A stretch of 46,476 nt of DNA from Steroidobacteraceae bacterium (GTDB taxonomy: Bacteria > Pseudomonadota > Gammaproteobacteria > Steroidobacterales > Steroidobacteraceae), in NCBI GenBank assembly GCA_019634915.1, contig JAHCAN010000020.1, positions 1 to 46,476 on the forward strand, read 5' to 3'. Below are positions 18,285 to 27,091 of the stretch, piece after piece (position 1 is the first letter of the stretch; the number at the start of each line of letters is the position of its first letter). A program made the translations under genes and the position numbers. The notes under the pieces are model-generated. The model did not search any database, was not told where the DNA came from, and worked only from the letters and a program-made list of their open reading frames with translations.

Positions 18285-18422
18285 GAGGCGCGTCGGCCCA
18301 CGCAAGTCCATGAAATTACGACGGTAAGCTGACCCGGGGCAGTGTGACGGAGCGCACACGAGGCCGGCGCGACGGAAGATTGGCGCCCTGCGGCAACCGC
18401 CTCCTCCGGGCCGGCGAACCGA

Positions 18423-19835
18423 TCACCGCACGATCAGGTCGATCAGCCATTTCGCCTTCGAATAAGGCGGCCTGAGCAGATCGGCACCGCTGCGCCGCGC
18501 CTGCCACAGCACCGGCAGCAGTTTGCTCATCGCGTCGAAGCCGGCGCGGCCGTGGCAGGCACCCATGCCGCTGGCGCCGACACCGCCGAACGGCAGGCCG
18601 GCGATGGCGAAATGCAGCAGCGTGTCGTTGACCGCGACGCCGCCGGCGACCGTGTCGTGCAGGATCCTTTCGATGCGCGCGCGATCGTGGCTGAACGGAT
18701 ACAACGCCAGCGGGCGGTCGCGCCTGTTGATGCAGGCGATGGCCTCGTCCAGCGTCCGGTAACTCCTGACCGGCAGCAGCGGGCCGAAGATCTCCTCCTG
18801 CATCACCCTCGCGTCATCGCCCGGCTCCAGCAGCACGGTCGGCGGCAGCAGGCGCTGCGCCGGGTCGGCGCTGCCGCCCAGCGTGACGATGTCGATGCCG
18901 CGCTGCCTGGCGTCGTCGAGACAGCCCTGCAGGCGCGCGTACTGGCGCTCGTTGATGATGCGGGTGTAATCGCCGGGATTGTCGAAGTCCGCGCCGTAGC
19001 GCGCCCGCACCTCGCCGCGCAGTGCCTCGACCAGGGCGTCGCGCTTGCCGGCCGGGACCAGCACGTAATCGGGAGCGATGCAGGTCTGGCCGCCGTTGAA
19101 CCACTTGCCGGTGGCGATGCGCGCGGCGGCCTTGTCGATCGGGTAGTCATCGCAGACCAGCGCCGGCGACTTGCCGCCCAGTTCCAGCGTCAGCGGCGCG
19201 AGGTTGGGCGCGGCGGCGGCCATCACCTTGCGGCCCACCGCGGTGGAGCCGGTGAACACCAGGTGATCGAACGGCAGCGCCGCGAACGCCGCGCCCACTT
19301 CCGCGCCGCCGGTGGCGACGGCGACGCGGTCGGCCGGGAACACCTCGGCCAGCAGCTCGCGCAGGAACGCGCTGGTGTGCGGCGTGTGTTCGGACGGTTT
19401 CAGGCAGGCGTGGTTGCCCGCGGCGATCGCCGTCGCGAGCGGCACCAGCGCCAGGTTGACCGGATAGTTCCACGGCGCGATCACGCCGACCACGCCGAGC
19501 GGCACCGGGCGCAGCTGCGCGCGCGCCGGCAGGAAGCGCCAGCCCACGCCGACACGGCGCGGCTTCATCCAGCCGCGCAGATGCCTGACGAGATGGTCGA
19601 TGTCGTTCAGCACGGTCATGCCGTCGGCGATGCGGCTTTCGTCCAGCGAGCGGTGGCCGAAGTCGAGCGCGATCGTGCGCGCCATTTCGTCCAGCCGCCG
19701 CTTCAGCGCCGCGCGCAGGCGACGCAGGTCGTCGCGTCGCTGCGCGTAACCCGGCTTGTTCGCCTGCCAGGCGGCACGCAGGCGTTCCAGCGTCGAGTAC
19801 AGTTCGGCGGTCGGTGTGTCGGCGCGCATGTCCAT
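18423..19835 (-). CDS. Coniferyl-aldehyde-dehydrogenase-like NAD(P) aldehyde dehydrogenase
   Basis: This enzyme would oxidise an aldehyde to a carboxylic acid with NAD(P)+. The 470 residues cover a complete ALDH fold. Asn123 is in PWNYPVN, Lys146 in LKPSEHTP, the catalytic base Glu218 in LELGGKSP and the nucleophile Cys252 in FNGGQTCIAPDYVLV. The motif around the cysteine and the short length resemble the coniferyl aldehyde dehydrogenase subgroup, which acts on aromatic or hydrophobic aldehydes. It is in the same orientation as the flagellar genes but unrelated to them. It is divergent from a three-gene oxidoreductase/ThDP operon across 65 bases. ATG at 19835 or 19829 are both possible. Confidence 0.9.
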   Translation of the reverse strand: MDMRADTPTAELYSTLERLRAAWQANKPGYAQRRDDLRRLRAALKRRLDEMARTIALDFGHRSLDESRIADGMTVLNDIDHLVRHLRGWMKPRRVGVGWRFLPARAQLRPVPLGVVGVIAPWNYPVNLALVPLATAIAAGNHACLKPSEHTPHTSAFLRELLAEVFPADRVAVATGGAEVGAAFAALPFDHLVFTGSTAVGRKVMAAAAPNLAPLTLELGGKSPALVCDDYPIDKAAARIATGKWFNGGQTCIAPDYVLVPAGKRDALVEALRGEVRARYGADFDNPGDYTRIINERQYARLQGCLDDARQRGIDIVTLGGSADPAQRLLPPTVLLEPGDDARVMQEEIFGPLLPVRSYRTLDEAIACINRRDRPLALYPFSHDRARIERILHDTVAGGVAVNDTLLHFAIAGLPFGGVGASGMGACHGRAGFDAMSKLLPVLWQARRSGADLLRPPYSKAKWLIDLIVR

Positions 19836-19900
19836 CCACGGCAGTGTAGTCGGGTAAGCTCCTGCCCAGGAATCGGATCACGACGGGGAGATGGACGCAC
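19836..19900. promoter_or_regulatory. Divergent promoter region of metabolic cassette
   Basis: Only 65 bases separate two divergent genes, so both promoters must lie here or inside the genes. On the minus strand TACACT is a plausible -10 with TTCCTG 18 bases upstream as a weak -35. On the plus strand nothing better than TAAGCT is seen. The plus-strand gene has a clear GGGGAGA ribosome site. No clear operator palindrome was found, and no regulator gene accompanies the cassette. Confidence 0.4.
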
Positions 19901-21514
19901 ATGGCGCAAACGCGCCGCGCCGACGTGCTGGTGGCGGGTGGTGGACTGGCCGGCCTCGTGACCGCGCTGGAATGCCTGCGCGGTGGCCTGCGGGTCACCG
20001 TGGTGGACCGTGACACGCCCGCGCGCCTCGGTGGCCTCGCGCTATGGGCCTTCGGCGGCATGGCCCTGGTCGACACGCCGCTGCAGCGGCGCAGGAAGAT
20101 CGCCGATTCGCCGCAGCTCGCGTTGCGCGACTGGATGAGCTTCGGCGAACTGGACGAGGCGGACACCTGGCCGCGGCGCTGGGCCGAATACTATGTGGAG
20201 CATTCGCGCGCGCGGGTGTACGACTGGCTGCTGGCCCAGGGCATCAGCTTCTTCCCGGCGGTCAACTGGGTGGAACGCGGTTACTCCGGCGAAGGCAACA
20301 GCGTGCCACGCTATCACCTGGTCTGGGGTACTTCACGCGAACTGGCCCGGCGCATGATCCAGGCCATGCACGCAGCCGGCAGCGACGGGCGGTTGACCGT
20401 GCTCAGCGGGCACCGCGTCGTCGCCATCGACAGCGCAGGTGGCAGGATCTCGGGGGCGCAGGTCGAGCGGGAGGCCACGGGCGAAGTGCTGCGCATCGAA
20501 GCGCCGGTGGTGACGCTGGCCATGGGCGGCATCAACGGCTCGCTCGGGCAGGCGATCGCGAACTGGCCGGCCGACCGCCCGCGCCCGGCCGAAATCCTCA
20601 ACGGTGCCCATCCCTACGCCGACGGCAGGCTGCACCGACTCGTCGCCGACGAACTCGGCGGCCGGCTGACCCACGTCGGCGAGATGTGGAACTACGCCGC
20701 CGGCATCCCGCATCCACAGCCGCACTTCCCCGGCCATGGCCTGTCGTTGATTCCGTGCAAGTCGGCGCTGTGGCTCGACCACCGCGGCCGGCGGATCGGT
20801 CCCGTGCCGCTGGTCACCGGCTTCGACACCCGCGACCTGTGCCGGCGCGTGTCCGCGCTGGACGGCGCCTGGACCTGGCACCTGCTGAACCGGCGCATCG
20901 CGGCGCGGGAGCTCGCGATTTCCGGTGCCGAGCACAACCCGCGCATCCGCGACCGGCAGTTCCTGCGCTTCGTGCTGGAAACGATGCTCGGCAGCGCTCG
21001 CCTGGTCGAACGGATGCAGCGCGAGAGCCGGCACTTCCTGGTCGACGACAGCCTTGGAGGACTGGCGGCAAAGATGAACGCGCTGGCCGGCACCGGTGAC
21101 ATCGACCCGGCGACGCTGCAGGCGACCGCCAACGCCTTCGACGCCCATTTCAGTCATGGCTCCTCGCCGGAAGGCGACGAGCAGATTCGCCGCATCCTGC
21201 AGGCGCGACAGTGGGGTCCCGACCGGTTGCGCACCTGCAAGCCGGCGCCGCTGCAGGCGAAGGGCGCCGGGCCCTACATCGCGATCCAGACCCGGCTCAT
21301 CACCCGCAAGAGCCTGGGTGGCCTGCAGACCGATCTGCAGAGTCGGGTGCTGCGCGCCGATGGCAGCGCGGTGCCTGGCCTGTACTGCGTCGGCGAAGCA
21401 TCCGGCTTCGGCGGCGGCGGCGCCAACGGCAAGCGCTCGCTGGAAGGCACGTTCCTGCCGGGCTGCATCCTGACCGCACGCGCGGCGGCGGCCTCGATCG
21501 GCGAGGGTGGCTGA
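19901..21514 (+). CDS. FAD-dependent dehydrogenase, KstD/fumarate-reductase-like
   Basis: This is a 537-residue flavoprotein of the FAD_binding_2 family, which includes 3-ketosteroid dehydrogenases and fumarate reductase flavoproteins. Residues 8-38 form the dinucleotide-binding fold VLVAGGGLAGLVTALECLRG. The family's FAD-closing C-terminal motif is LYCVGEASGFGGGGANGKRS, followed by LEGTFLPGC. The substrate cap lies between about 150 and 400. No signal peptide or heme domain is present, so it is probably cytoplasmic and uses an unknown electron acceptor. Its stop shares a base with the next start (TGATG). Substrate unknown; desaturation next to a carbonyl is the usual chemistry of such enzymes. 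Confidence 0.87.
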   Translation: MAQTRRADVLVAGGGLAGLVTALECLRGGLRVTVVDRDTPARLGGLALWAFGGMALVDTPLQRRRKIADSPQLALRDWMSFGELDEADTWPRRWAEYYVEHSRARVYDWLLAQGISFFPAVNWVERGYSGEGNSVPRYHLVWGTSRELARRMIQAMHAAGSDGRLTVLSGHRVVAIDSAGGRISGAQVEREATGEVLRIEAPVVTLAMGGINGSLGQAIANWPADRPRPAEILNGAHPYADGRLHRLVADELGGRLTHVGEMWNYAAGIPHPQPHFPGHGLSLIPCKSALWLDHRGRRIGPVPLVTGFDTRDLCRRVSALDGAWTWHLLNRRIAARELAISGAEHNPRIRDRQFLRFVLETMLGSARLVERMQRESRHFLVDDSLGGLAAKMNALAGTGDIDPATLQATANAFDAHFSHGSSPEGDEQIRRILQARQWGPDRLRTCKPAPLQAKGAGPYIAIQTRLITRKSLGGLQTDLQSRVLRADGSAVPGLYCVGEASGFGGGGANGKRSLEGTFLPGCILTARAAAASIGEGG

Positions 21515-22692
21515 TGGCACTGCGATTCCCCGCCACCGCGCAGGACTATCGCCGCCTCGCCGTGGCACGGCTGCCGCACTTCCTGTCCGACTACGTGGAC
21601 GGCGGCGCCGGCGACGAGCAGACCCTGCGTGCCAACGAGGCCGCCTGGGCCAGGGTACGGTTGCGCCAGCGCGTGCTGGTCGACGTCGACGGCGTGGACA
21701 CGAGCGCCACTTTGGCCGGACAGGCCTGCGCGATGCCGCTGGCGCTGGCGCCTTTGGGGCTGGCCGGAATGCTGGCGCGCCGCGGCGAAATGCAGGCCGC
21801 GCGCGCGGCCGAGGCCGCGGGCGTGCCCTTCACGTTGTCCACCGTGGGCATCTGCCCGCTGAAGGAAATTCAGCTCGCCGTGGCAAGGCCGGTCTGGTTC
21901 CAGCTCTACATGCTGCGCGACCGCGGCATCGTGCAGGCATTGCTGCAACATGCCTGGGATGCGGGCTGCCGCACGCTGGTGTTCACCGTGGACCTGCCGT
22001 TGCCCGGCATGCGCCACCGCGATACCCGCCATGGCTTGGGCGCGGGCACGTTGCGCGCCCGCATGCTCAGGATCGCGGACCTGCTGTCCCATCCCGGCTG
22101 GGCCTGGGACGTGGGCGTGCGCGGCAAGCCGCACCTGTTCGGCAGCCTCGCCGGGCAGCTGCCCGACGCGCGCGACCTCGACGCATTCAAGGCCTGGGTG
22201 GACCGCCAGTTCGATCCGTCGGTCACCTGGGCCGACATCGACTGGCTGCGCGGGCAATGGCCGGGCGTGCTGCTGCTCAAGGGCATCCTCGACGAAGACG
22301 ACGCGCGCGCGGCGGTGAGCGCCGGTGCGCAGGGGCTGGTGGTCTCGAACCACGGCGGGCGACAACTGGACGGCGTCGCCGCGACCGCGGCGAGACTGCC
22401 GGCCATTGTCCAGGCGCTGGGCGCGCAGGTCGAAGTGCTGGTCGATGGCGGCATCCGCAGCGGTGTGGACGTGCTGCGGGCGCTTGCGCTCGGCGCGCGC
22501 GGCGTGCTCGTCGGTCGCCCGTGGGCGTGGGCACTCGCCGCGGGAGGCGAGCGCGCACTGGCCGCGCTGCTCGCGTCCTGGCAGCAGGAACTGCGGCTCG
22601 CCATGACCCTGGCCGGCGTGCGTCGCCTGGCGGACATCGGCGCCGGCCAGCTGGATCTTTCCCGCTTCGACGACGAGGAGACGACGAGATGA
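21514..22692 (+). CDS. FMN-dependent alpha-hydroxy-acid dehydrogenase/oxidase
   Basis: This enzyme would oxidise an alpha-hydroxy acid to the alpha-keto acid. The 392 residues match the LldD/mandelate dehydrogenase/glycolate oxidase family. FMN and substrate residues include Tyr27 (SDYVDGGAGDE), Asp160 (FTVDLPLPG) and Lys256 (LLLKGIL). The catalytic His280 and Arg283 are in VSNHGGRQLDG, and the phosphate-binding end is VDGGIRSGVDVLRALALGA with GRPWAWAL. It is coupled to the flavoprotein gene in front (TGATG) and the ThDP gene behind (ATGA). The natural substrate (lactate, mandelate or larger) cannot be read from sequence. Confidence 0.92.
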   Translation: MALRFPATAQDYRRLAVARLPHFLSDYVDGGAGDEQTLRANEAAWARVRLRQRVLVDVDGVDTSATLAGQACAMPLALAPLGLAGMLARRGEMQAARAAEAAGVPFTLSTVGICPLKEIQLAVARPVWFQLYMLRDRGIVQALLQHAWDAGCRTLVFTVDLPLPGMRHRDTRHGLGAGTLRARMLRIADLLSHPGWAWDVGVRGKPHLFGSLAGQLPDARDLDAFKAWVDRQFDPSVTWADIDWLRGQWPGVLLLKGILDEDDARAAVSAGAQGLVVSNHGGRQLDGVAATAARLPAIVQALGAQVEVLVDGGIRSGVDVLRALALGARGVLVGRPWAWALAAGGERALAALLASWQQELRLAMTLAGVRRLADIGAGQLDLSRFDDEETTR

Positions 22693-24353
22693 ACGGCGCG
22701 CAGGCCTTGATGAAAACCCTCGCCGATGCGGGCGTGAGCGTGTGCTTCAGCAACCCCGGCACCTCCGAGATGCACTTCGTGGCCGCGCTGGACCGCGAGC
22801 CACGCATGCGCGCGGTACTGACCCTGTTCGAGGGTGTCGCCACTGGCGCGGCGGATGGCTATGCGCGCATGGCGGGCAGGCCCGCCGCCACGCTGCTGCA
22901 TCTGGGGTGCGGCCTCGGCAACGGCCTGGCCAACCTGCACAACGCGCGCAAGGGCCGCGTGCCGGTGGTCAACATCGTCGGCGACCACGCCACCTACCAC
23001 GTCAAGTACGACGCGCAGTTGCAGTCCGACATCGAAACGGTCGCACGCAACGTATCCACCTGGGTACGGACCTCTGCGTCCACCGGCGCGCTGGGCGACG
23101 ACGCGGCGCAGGCGGTGGCGGCCGCGATGGGACCACCGGGCCAGGTCGCCACGCTGATCCTGCCGGCCGACGTGTCCTGGAGCGAGGGAGGCATGCCTGC
23201 GCTGCCGCTGCCGATGGCCTCGCCGCCCGTGGCCGAAGAGGCCACGATCGATGCCATCATCCAGGCTCTTCGCAGCGGCGGCCGCACCGCGCTGCTGCTT
23301 GGCGCGAGGGCGCTGCGCGAACCGGGCCTGCTGGCGGCCTCGCGGATCGCTGCGCACACGGGCGCCGGGCTGTTCGCCGAAGTATTCCCGACCCGGATCG
23401 AGCGCGGCGCCGGCCTGCCGCACGTCGAGCGCCTGGCCTACTTCGCCGAGCTGGCCGCAGTGCAGCTGCATGGACTCGAGCACCTGATCCTGGTCGATGC
23501 CAAGTCGCCGGTGTCGTTCTTCGCCTATCCGGGCAAGGCCAGCGACCTGGTTCCCGAAGGCTGCACGGTGCATACGCTGGCCTCGCCCATCGAAGATGCA
23601 CTGGGCGGATTGCAGCGGCTCGCGACCCGCATCGGCGCCGACGCGGCGGCGCCCGTGCTGCAGGCACCCGTCCGCCCCGACCGGCCCAGGGGCAAGCTCA
23701 CCGCCGAGAAAGTGTGCAAGGCCGTGGGCCACCTGCTGCCCGAGCGCGCCATCATCGTCGATGAAGCCCAGACCTCCGGGGTGCTGCTGCCGCATTTCAC
23801 CCGCGGCGCGCCACGCCACGACGTCGTCACGCTGACCGGCGGCGCGATCGGCCAGGGCCTGCCCAACGCGGTGGGCGTCGCGATCGCCTGCCCGGACCGG
23901 CCGGTGCTGGCGCTGGTGGGCGATGGTTCGGCGATGTACACCCTCCAGGCGCTGTGGACGATGGCGCGCGAGAAACTGAACGTCACGACCATCGTCCTCA
24001 ATAACCGCTCCTACGCAATCCTCAACGTGGAACTGCAGCGCATGGGTGCGACCGGCAGCGGCAACGGTGCGGGGGAGAAGGCGCGCGCGCAGCTGGAGCT
24101 GGGCAATCCCGGTCTCGACTTCGTGCGGATGGGCGCCGGCATGGGCGTACATGCCGTGCGCGCCACCACCGCCGACGAACTGGTCGACGCGCTCGACTAC
24201 GCGCTACGCGCGCCGGGACCGCACCTGATCGAGGCGGTGGTGCCGAGCGCATTCTCGGGGCTGAAACTGCGCCTGCTGCCGCACGTGCTCGGTTCGCTCG
24301 CCAGGCTGCCGCAGCCGCTGGCGCGGGCGCTCAAGCGCAAGGTCTCCCCGTGA
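22689..24353 (+). CDS. ThDP enzyme, acetolactate synthase/benzoylformate decarboxylase superfamily
   Basis: This is a 554-residue thiamine diphosphate enzyme. The N-terminal Pyr domain has CFSNPGTSEMHFVAAL and the activating Glu48 in LTLFEGVATGAADGYARM. A central domain follows. The C-terminal PP domain has the ThDP/Mg motif beginning GDGSAMYTLQALWTMA (about residue 411) and ending VLNNRSYAILNVE. Such sequences are often named acetolactate synthase large subunit, but no small subunit is nearby. Next to an alpha-hydroxy-acid dehydrogenase and an aldehyde dehydrogenase, decarboxylation of a keto acid (as by MdlC) or a carboligation is as likely. The stop codon is one base from the fliK stop on the other strand. 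Confidence 0.9.
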   Translation: MNGAQALMKTLADAGVSVCFSNPGTSEMHFVAALDREPRMRAVLTLFEGVATGAADGYARMAGRPAATLLHLGCGLGNGLANLHNARKGRVPVVNIVGDHATYHVKYDAQLQSDIETVARNVSTWVRTSASTGALGDDAAQAVAAAMGPPGQVATLILPADVSWSEGGMPALPLPMASPPVAEEATIDAIIQALRSGGRTALLLGARALREPGLLAASRIAAHTGAGLFAEVFPTRIERGAGLPHVERLAYFAELAAVQLHGLEHLILVDAKSPVSFFAYPGKASDLVPEGCTVHTLASPIEDALGGLQRLATRIGADAAAPVLQAPVRPDRPRGKLTAEKVCKAVGHLLPERAIIVDEAQTSGVLLPHFTRGAPRHDVVTLTGGAIGQGLPNAVGVAIACPDRPVLALVGDGSAMYTLQALWTMAREKLNVTTIVLNNRSYAILNVELQRMGATGSGNGAGEKARAQLELGNPGLDFVRMGAGMGVHAVRATTADELVDALDYALRAPGPHLIEAVVPSAFSGLKLRLLPHVLGSLARLPQPLARALKRKVSP

Positions 24354-24354
24354 G

Positions 24355-25293
24355 CTACGCGTAGAGGTCGAGCAATCCGACGCGCACGCGCGCCGGCGTC
24401 GCCGCCTCGCCCTCCGGCGCATCACTACGCGACAACCCGCGCAGCGCATGATGGGAGGCCTGGGTCTCGCCGCCGCGCGGATCACGCCCCGAGACATCGG
24501 CGTGCGTCAGCTGCAGGCCCTGCGAGGCGAACATCTCGCGCAGCCGCGGCAGCGCCTGTTCGAGCGCGGCGCGCGTGTCGGCATGGCTCGCGCCGAACGA
24601 CACGACCGCCTCGTCGCCACGCACCGCGATGTGGACCTCGAGAGGGCCGAGATGCGCGGGCGACAGGCGCAGCGACGCGGCCTGCACCCCGTCCTTCGCG
24701 AGCCACACGAGGCGCGCGGAGAGCTCATCGGACCAGCCGGGCGTGCCGACCTGCGAGGACAGCGGCGCCGTATGGCGCGCGATCGCGCCGGCATCGTGCC
24801 CAGTCGTCGATCGCAGCGCGCCCGGCAGGTCGGCGGCCGCCGCAGGCAGCGCCTCGGGCGCGTCCTCGCGTGCGGGCGTGTGCCCCGGCGCGACGGTCGC
24901 CATGGCCGCCTCCTCTGCGGACGTCGACGCCTGCGGCGTCGCCAGTGCGGCCTGCCACTCGGCCTCGATCGATTGCAGCGCCGTCTCGATCGCCTCCGGC
25001 GGCGGCTGCGCGACGGCGGGCGGCGTCACGATGACCGGCCGTGCGAGCACCGCCGTCAGGATCGGCAGCGGCAAGGCGGCCGACGCGGCGGACGCATCGG
25101 GCGACTCCGTCGCCTCGTCCGCCTCGTCATCACCGGCGACCGCGCCCGCGGCGAGCGCCAGCGCTTCGTCGAACCCCTCGCCGGCCACAGCCGTATCGGC
25201 CGTCTCGTCCGGTGACGGTGTCGCGGTCGCGGCTGGCGCCGGCTTCGCCGGCGCCGTGACTATCGTCGGCATCATGCTGGTATCCCGTTTCAT
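24355..25293 (-). CDS. fliK: Flagellar hook-length control protein FliK
   Basis: FliK is the exported ruler that stops hook growth and triggers the FlhB switch. From the ATG overlapping the fliJ stop (ATGA) it has 312 residues. The N-terminal two thirds are Ala/Pro/Thr-rich and poorly conserved. The C-terminal domain is clear: SLRLSPAHLGPLEVHIAVRG, then ALEQALPRLREMFASQGLQL. It ends LLDLYA. It is the last gene of the fliE-K run and meets the ThDP enzyme gene tail to tail with one base between stops; no terminator fits between them. Confidence 0.93.
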   Translation of the reverse strand: MKRDTSMMPTIVTAPAKPAPAATATPSPDETADTAVAGEGFDEALALAAGAVAGDDEADEATESPDASAASAALPLPILTAVLARPVIVTPPAVAQPPPEAIETALQSIEAEWQAALATPQASTSAEEAAMATVAPGHTPAREDAPEALPAAAADLPGALRSTTGHDAGAIARHTAPLSSQVGTPGWSDELSARLVWLAKDGVQAASLRLSPAHLGPLEVHIAVRGDEAVVSFGASHADTRAALEQALPRLREMFASQGLQLTHADVSGRDPRGGETQASHHALRGLSRSDAPEGEAATPARVRVGLLDLYA

Positions 25294-25736
25294 CGGTTGC
25301 TGCGCAGGTGGTGCAACTGTCGCGCGCGCTCGTCCGTCTCGTTCTGCTCGCGGCGCTCGAGCGCGGCGCGCTCCTCCGCCCGCCAGCGCTCCACCACGTG
25401 ATCGACCGATTTGGCGCGTTGCGCCGCGCGGCGCCATTCCTCGTACGCGCGACCGCGCGTGCGGCGCGTGTCTGCGACGATCGCGGCCTGCGCCTCGATC
25501 GCCTGCCCGAGGCGCGCGAGGAAAGCCTGGTAATCGCGCAGTCCGGTCGCGCTGATGCCGCCCGCGATGCGCCGGCCGAGGCCGTCCGCATACTCGGCCC
25601 GGTAGGCTTCGAGGTCGGCGAGGCGCCGCTCGGCGTCGTGCACGAGCCGGTCGGTCTGAGCGAGCGCGGCCGCGCGCTCGTCCTCCTCGTGGCTGACCGC
25701 ACGCACCACCGGCTGCATGCGTTTCACGCGCGTCAC
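25290..25736 (-). CDS. fliJ: Flagellar export chaperone FliJ
   Basis: FliJ is the central stalk of the export ATPase and links FliI to FlhA. The 148 residues are almost entirely charged alpha-helix, consistent with the two-helix coiled coil of the family ([19 protein letters not shown]; then [20 protein letters not shown]). Identification rests on that pattern and on its position between fliI and fliK. It overlaps fliI and fliK by four bases each. Confidence 0.92.
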   Translation of the reverse strand: MTRVKRMQPVVRAVSHEEDERAAALAQTDRLVHDAERRLADLEAYRAEYADGLGRRIAGGISATGLRDYQAFLARLGQAIEAQAAIVADTRRTRGRAYEEWRRAAQRAKSVDHVVERWRAEERAALERREQNETDERARQLHHLRSNR

Positions 25737-27091
25737 TTGCTACCCTCGTCGGCGAGCACTTCGTCGAGCCCGGCGACGCTCTCGCCGTAGCCGGCGCGCT
25801 CGCGCATCGACTGCTGCAGGAACTTCTGGATGCGCGGCCAGCGCGCGAGCGCCGCGTCGACGCGCGGGTCGCTGCCGGCGCGGTACGCGCCGATTGCGAT
25901 CAGGTCGCGGTTCTGCATGTAGGTCGACAGCGCCTGGCGGAACTGCCGCGCTGCCTCGAAATGCCCGGGCGGCACGATTTCGTGCATCGCCCGGCTGACC
26001 GACGCTTCGACGTCGATCGCCGGATACTGGCCCGCTTCGGCGAGCCTGCGGGACAGCACGAAATGGCCGTCGAGGATCGCGCGTGCGGCGTCGGCGATCG
26101 GATCGTTCTGGTCGTCGCCTTCGGTCAGCACCGTGTAGAAGGCCGTGATTGACCCGCCGCCCGCGGCGCCGTTGCCGGCGCGCTCGACGAGCTGCGGCAG
26201 CCGCGCGAACACCGACGGCGGATAGCCCTTGGTGGCCGGCGCCTCGCCGATCGCGAGCCCGATCTCGCGCTGCGCCTGCGCGAAACGCGTCAGCGAATCC
26301 ATCAGCAGCAGCACGCTCTTGCCCTGGTCGCGAAAATACTCGGCGATCGCGGTCGCGAGCCAGGCGCCGTGCAGGCGCATCAGCGGCGACTGGTCCGCCG
26401 GCGTCGCGACGACCACGGCCCGCCGGCGTCCATCGGGTCCGAGAATGCGATCGATGAACTCCTGCACCTCGCGCCCGCGCTCGCCGATCAGTCCGACGAC
26501 GATCACGTCCGCCGCCGTGTAGCGCGCCATCATGCCAAGCAGCACGCTCTTGCCGACACCGCTGCCGGCGAAGAGACCGATGCGCTGGCCGCGGCCAACC
26601 GTCAGCAGCGCATTGATCGAGCGCACGCCGACGTCGAGGGGCTCGGAAATCGGTCGACGCGCTAGCGGATTGATCGGCGCGCCGCCCATCAGCCGCACCG
26701 GCGTCTCGCAATCGAGCGCGCCGAGGCTGTCGAGCGGCTGGCCCGAGGCGTCGACCACGCGGCCGAGCAGCGCATCGCCGACGCGCACCGTCTGTGTGTC
26801 CCGGTTCGGCACGACGCGCGCATGCGGCGCGAAGCCGTGCGCATCGGCGGTCGGCATCAGGTAGAGGCGCTCGCCGGAGAAGCCGACGACCTCCGCCTCG
26901 ATGTGCTTGCCGCCAGGCGCGATCACGTCGCAGCGATCGCCGACCGCGGCCTCGCAACCGGCCGCCTCGAGCGTCAGGCCGACGACCCGCGTCAGTGTGC
27001 CCTCGACCGGCGGCGGCGGCAGCTCGGCGGCACGGCGCTGGTAGCGCGCGAGACCCTGGCCCCAGGCCGCCTGCCTGTCCATGTGCGTCAT
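25733..27091 (-). CDS. fliI: Flagellar export ATPase FliI
   Basis: FliI is the hexameric ATPase of the export apparatus. From the ATG overlapping the fliH stop (ATGA) it has 452 residues; ATG at 27082 is an alternative. It contains the F1-beta-like core: Walker [30 protein letters not shown], Walker B region [19 protein letters not shown], and [19 protein letters not shown], all diagnostic for FliI. The longer frame to 27205 only overlaps fliH and is not used. Confidence 0.96.
   Translation of the reverse strand: MTHMDRQAAWGQGLARYQRRAAELPPPPVEGTLTRVVGLTLEAAGCEAAVGDRCDVIAPGGKHIEAEVVGFSGERLYLMPTADAHGFAPHARVVPNRDTQTVRVGDALLGRVVDASGQPLDSLGALDCETPVRLMGGAPINPLARRPISEPLDVGVRSINALLTVGRGQRIGLFAGSGVGKSVLLGMMARYTAADVIVVGLIGERGREVQEFIDRILGPDGRRRAVVVATPADQSPLMRLHGAWLATAIAEYFRDQGKSVLLLMDSLTRFAQAQREIGLAIGEAPATKGYPPSVFARLPQLVERAGNGAAGGGSITAFYTVLTEGDDQNDPIADAARAILDGHFVLSRRLAEAGQYPAIDVEASVSRAMHEIVPPGHFEAARQFRQALSTYMQNRDLIAIGAYRAGSDPRVDAALARWPRIQKFLQQSMRERAGYGESVAGLDEVLADEGSK

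Noticed and set aside
18342-18359. GTGTG/CACAC inverted repeat upstream of the fliL promoter
   Set aside because: Arms of only five bases with an eight-base spacer occur often by chance. It is at a plausible enhancer distance but there is no second copy to support an activator site.
21906-24152. Minus-strand open frame of 748 codons opposite the alpha-hydroxy-acid and ThDP genes
   Set aside because: Low-complexity composition and no motifs, while both plus-strand products keep all catalytic residues. It is an antisense shadow.
18423-24353. Insertion sequence, integrase, att site or direct repeats at the cassette borders
   Set aside because: I looked for transposase or integrase genes and for terminal repeats at both borders and saw none, so no mobile element is annotated.
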